Assembly (NCBI GenBank): GCA_017548505.1
Contig: JAFYZX010000001.1
Location: 1-43,958 of the forward strand
DNA: 43,958 bases
Reading direction: 5' to 3'
Origin: Bacteroidales bacterium
GTDB taxonomy: Bacteria; Bacteroidota; Bacteroidia; Bacteroidales; UBA932
How positions within the stretch are numbered: position 1 is the first letter of the stretch; every line of letters begins with the position of its first letter. The notes beneath the pieces are model-generated. The model was given only the letters and a program-made list of their open reading frames with translations. It was not told where the DNA came from and did not search any database. Shown one piece after another: positions 42,447 through 43,958 of this stretch. The position numbers were made by a program, and so were the translations under genes.

Positions 42447-43634
42447 TTATATCTTTATCAAGGTCTTCTTCATAAGCCGTTTTTTCTCCAGCAATTCTTT
42501 TTGCAATACCTTAACTCTCTCTGTCAATTGCTCTCTGCTTGGAAGTGCATCCTTGATTTTAATGTTGTTATAGGTTGCCACTCCCATAGGTGTTTCAATA
42601 CCTTTGAAAGCCCATTGCACCTCAGTCGTATTTAGATCAGAGCAAACCAGAAGTCCAATTGTTGGGTTATCATCGGCTTGTTTCAATACATTGTCAATAG
42701 CATTCACATAAAAATTCAGTTTTCCGGCATATTCTGGTTGAAATGGTTTTGCTTTTAGTTCACAGACTATATAACAGCGCAAACGTATGTGATAGAAGAG
42801 TAAGTCTATTCTACGAGCATGACCACCGGCAATAAATTCCTTTTGCCTGCCTATAAAGGCAAAACCGTTTCCCATTTCGAGTAATAAATTTGTGATGTTC
42901 TTTGTAAGGGCTTCTTCCAGTTCGGTTTCATCGTATATCTCATGTTCAACTGCAGCAAATCCAAAATCATAGTTCTCCTTTAGCACTTCTTGAGCAAGTT
43001 TGCTGTGTGGTGCTGGTAAAAGATTAGAAAAGTTATTGATAATCTTTCCTTTGTGTAGATACAAGTCGGCTTTGATACAATTGACAAGTGCGGCTCTACT
43101 TAATCCATGCTCTATAGTTTGGTTAATATAGAACAAAGCTTCTTCAATGGTTTTACATTTCGTTATTATCTCAATATGATGCCTCCATGGAACCTTAGCA
43201 AATGGCATCGGCAATTCTCCACCAACTTGGTGGAGTTTTTGTCCACTTTCATTTTGAGGTACTTTGAATTCTCCAATAAGTCGTTGGAGAATTGTTGGAT
43301 TCATTTTGGCAGATGTGTAAAACAAATACCATTTCTTCATATACCACAGATTTGAAGTAGAAAACCCATCAGTGGGAAATTCCCGCCTTAAATCAAGACT
43401 GATCTGTTCCACGACACCTGATCCCCAACGTTCCTCTGCTTTCTTTTGAACAAGATCCCTTCCAAGTTCCCAGTTAAATATCAGTTTTTCCGCATTTACC
43501 CTAACAGCGGCCTTAATCTGTGCCGAGCGGTACCTGTGTTTTACATCAGCTATCCATTTTGCATAATCCGCATCAATGTGTATGTCGTGAGACTTAACAA
43601 CATAAGGCTTCTCAATAGCTTCTGTTCCTTTCAT
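42447..43634 (-). CDS. DUF1016/YhcG-type PD-(D/E)XK nuclease
   Basis: A 395-residue protein of the YhcG family. The N-terminal DUF1016_N helical domain (about residues 20-180) shows AAVRVNAEKLIFNWELGRDL, FPTDGFSTSNLWYMKKWYLF and VPWRHHIEIITKCKT. The C-terminal nuclease domain (about 225-375) shows EMGNGFAFIGRQKEFIAGG, RRIDLLFYHIRLRCYIVCEL with the active-site Asp followed by E-L-K in CELKAKPFQPEY, and LNFYVNAID. The D-x(n)-E-x-K pattern is complete, so it is probably active on nucleic acid. Base composition is lower in G+C than the rest of the window, and the locus looks acquired. Such genes often lie in defence or restriction islands; the biological role is not settled. Confidence 0.9.
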   Translation of the reverse strand: MKGTEAIEKPYVVKSHDIHIDADYAKWIADVKHRYRSAQIKAAVRVNAEKLIFNWELGRDLVQKKAEERWGSGVVEQISLDLRREFPTDGFSTSNLWYMKKWYLFYTSAKMNPTILQRLIGEFKVPQNESGQKLHQVGGELPMPFAKVPWRHHIEIITKCKTIEEALFYINQTIEHGLSRAALVNCIKADLYLHKGKIINNFSNLLPAPHSKLAQEVLKENYDFGFAAVEHEIYDETELEEALTKNITNLLLEMGNGFAFIGRQKEFIAGGHARRIDLLFYHIRLRCYIVCELKAKPFQPEYAGKLNFYVNAIDNVLKQADDNPTIGLLVCSDLNTTEVQWAFKGIETPMGVATYNNIKIKDALPSREQLTERVKVLQKELLEKKRLMKKTLIKI

Positions 43635-43674
43635 TCTTACCCTTTATTTATCTTGAATCCACACGGTTTCTCTT

Positions 43675-43762
43675 CCGCAAATCTAACCACCTAACTCCCT
43701 CTCCACCAAACCATCCGGTAAAATTTACCCACCTCGGACAAAGATTTTTACGATTCCGGAAA
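43675..43762 (-). repeat. Right copy of the DUF1016 promoter repeat
   Basis: CCGCAAATCTAACCACCT (43675-43692), a 30-base segment not present in the left copy, then the 40-base part at 43723-43762 (38 of 40 bases equal to the left copy). Same orientation as the left copy, so the two are direct repeats about 1.3 kb apart. Confidence 0.88.
43678..43710 (-). promoter_or_regulatory. Promoter of the intact DUF1016 gene
   Basis: On the minus strand, TTTG (43707-43710), a 21-base spacer, then TAGATTTG (43678-43685) followed by C: a near-ideal Bacteroidetes -33/-7 pair. The -33 element lies in the 30 bases unique to this copy. The expected leader is about 35-40 bases, then ATG at 43634. Confidence 0.7.
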
Positions 43763-43835
43763 AATATCAACAATTCTGTATTTTTCTCAGCGATTAATTT
43801 TCGGCACAATCTTCTTATTGATAGTTAGTTAAATA

Positions 43836-43864
43836 ATTTGCGGTCGAAATAATCGACCGCAAAT
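43836..43864. terminator. 12-bp hairpin, probable terminator for a gene entering from the right
   Basis: ATTTGCGGTCGA (43836-43847) pairs perfectly with TCGACCGCAAAT (43853-43864) around a 5-base loop. On the minus strand it is followed by TATTTAAC and on the plus strand by ACTATTTT, both only partly T-rich. It separates the DUF1016 promoter from whatever lies beyond the window. Confidence 0.55.
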
Positions 43865-43958
43865 ACTATTTTAAAAGCGACATCTACCGTTGCTACCTTT
43901 ATCATATTATTGGGCTCAATAACATGATAATAGGAGTCAAACCGTTCACATATTGTGC

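Larger units (their letters stand above)
43635..43958. other. Gene-free right end, 324 bases
   Basis: Apart from the promoter repeat and the 12-bp hairpin, this A+T-rich stretch holds a second inverted repeat at 43899-43930 (TTATCAT and TTATTG arms, loop GGCT, one mismatch). From about 43840 to the edge more than one frame is open on each strand, including a minus-strand frame of 43 codons that stops at 43825-43827 and an 18-codon one that stops at 43902-43904. Either could be the 3' end of a gene outside the window. I cannot choose between them. Confidence 0.5.

Noticed and set aside
42232..42573. 113-codon plus-strand frame at the right end
   Set aside because: It is antisense to the DUF1016 fragment, the promoter repeat and the 3' end of the intact DUF1016 gene; the translation is low-complexity hydrophobic.
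42370..43762. DUF1016 flanking repeats as transposon ends
   Set aside because: The copies are direct, not inverted, and each sits at the promoter of a DUF1016 frame; no transposase is present. Shared upstream regions explain them better.

Overview
The window is chromosomal DNA from a member of the Bacteroidetes, most probably order Bacteroidales. Three things point there. Many intergenic gaps carry the Bacteroidetes -7 promoter box TAnnTTTG and few show strong Shine-Dalgarno sites. The primary sigma factor is the short (286 aa) sigma-ABfr type. Several genes belong to typical Bacteroidales neighbourhoods (surE-lpxB-dapF, a DPP IV-type S9 peptidase, Dpm1-like synthase next to dihydroorotase). 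I cannot name a genus.

Layout. 1-4.7 kb: the 3' part of yidC coupled to yggS, facing a minus-strand dapF-lpxB-surE group. 4.7-11.7 kb: gapA with its terminator, then a plus-strand run of a HAMP membrane protein, trkH, a RecD-like helicase and a secreted DPP IV peptidase. 11.7-15.3 kb: a very short ComEC and a FlK-like thioesterase (minus), an unknown secreted protein (plus) and a secreted phosphoesterase (minus). 15.4-17.4 kb: a four-gene plus-strand operon of two small membrane proteins, a GIY-YIG-type protein and a WYL regulator. 17.4-18.8 kb: a TPR protein and msrA (minus). 18.9-23.5 kb: ackA-ptb, a binding-protein lipoprotein and a BaiN/HI0933-like flavoprotein. 23.4-25.8 kb: a degenerate FAH-family protein, a DnaQ-like exonuclease and dnaN (minus). 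26-31.7 kb: rpoD, an AGCS symporter, argS and ygiQ. 31.8-39.7 kb: a histone-H1-like repeat protein, a ClC-CBS channel, tex, a polyprenol-phosphate mannosyltransferase, dihydroorotase and an EamA transporter. 39.7-42.2 kb: two tandem paralogous exported proteins of unknown function.

The right end (about 42.16-43.96 kb) is different. It is visibly more A+T rich and holds a complete DUF1016/YhcG-type PD-(D/E)XK nuclease gene. Downstream lies a 55-codon remnant of a second DUF1016 gene. Both are preceded by the same promoter-bearing repeat, with a 40-nt core that differs at two positions. Strong hairpins lie at the remnant's 3' end and upstream of the intact gene. It reads as an accessory locus.

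Most of the rest is compact housekeeping DNA. Start-stop couplings are frequent, and all five convergent gene pairs abut or overlap at their stop codons. One good terminator lies inside the coding region of the opposing gene. The two most promising leads for something undescribed are the DUF1016 tandem locus and the small-membrane-protein/GIY-YIG/WYL operon; neither function can be proved from sequence alone.
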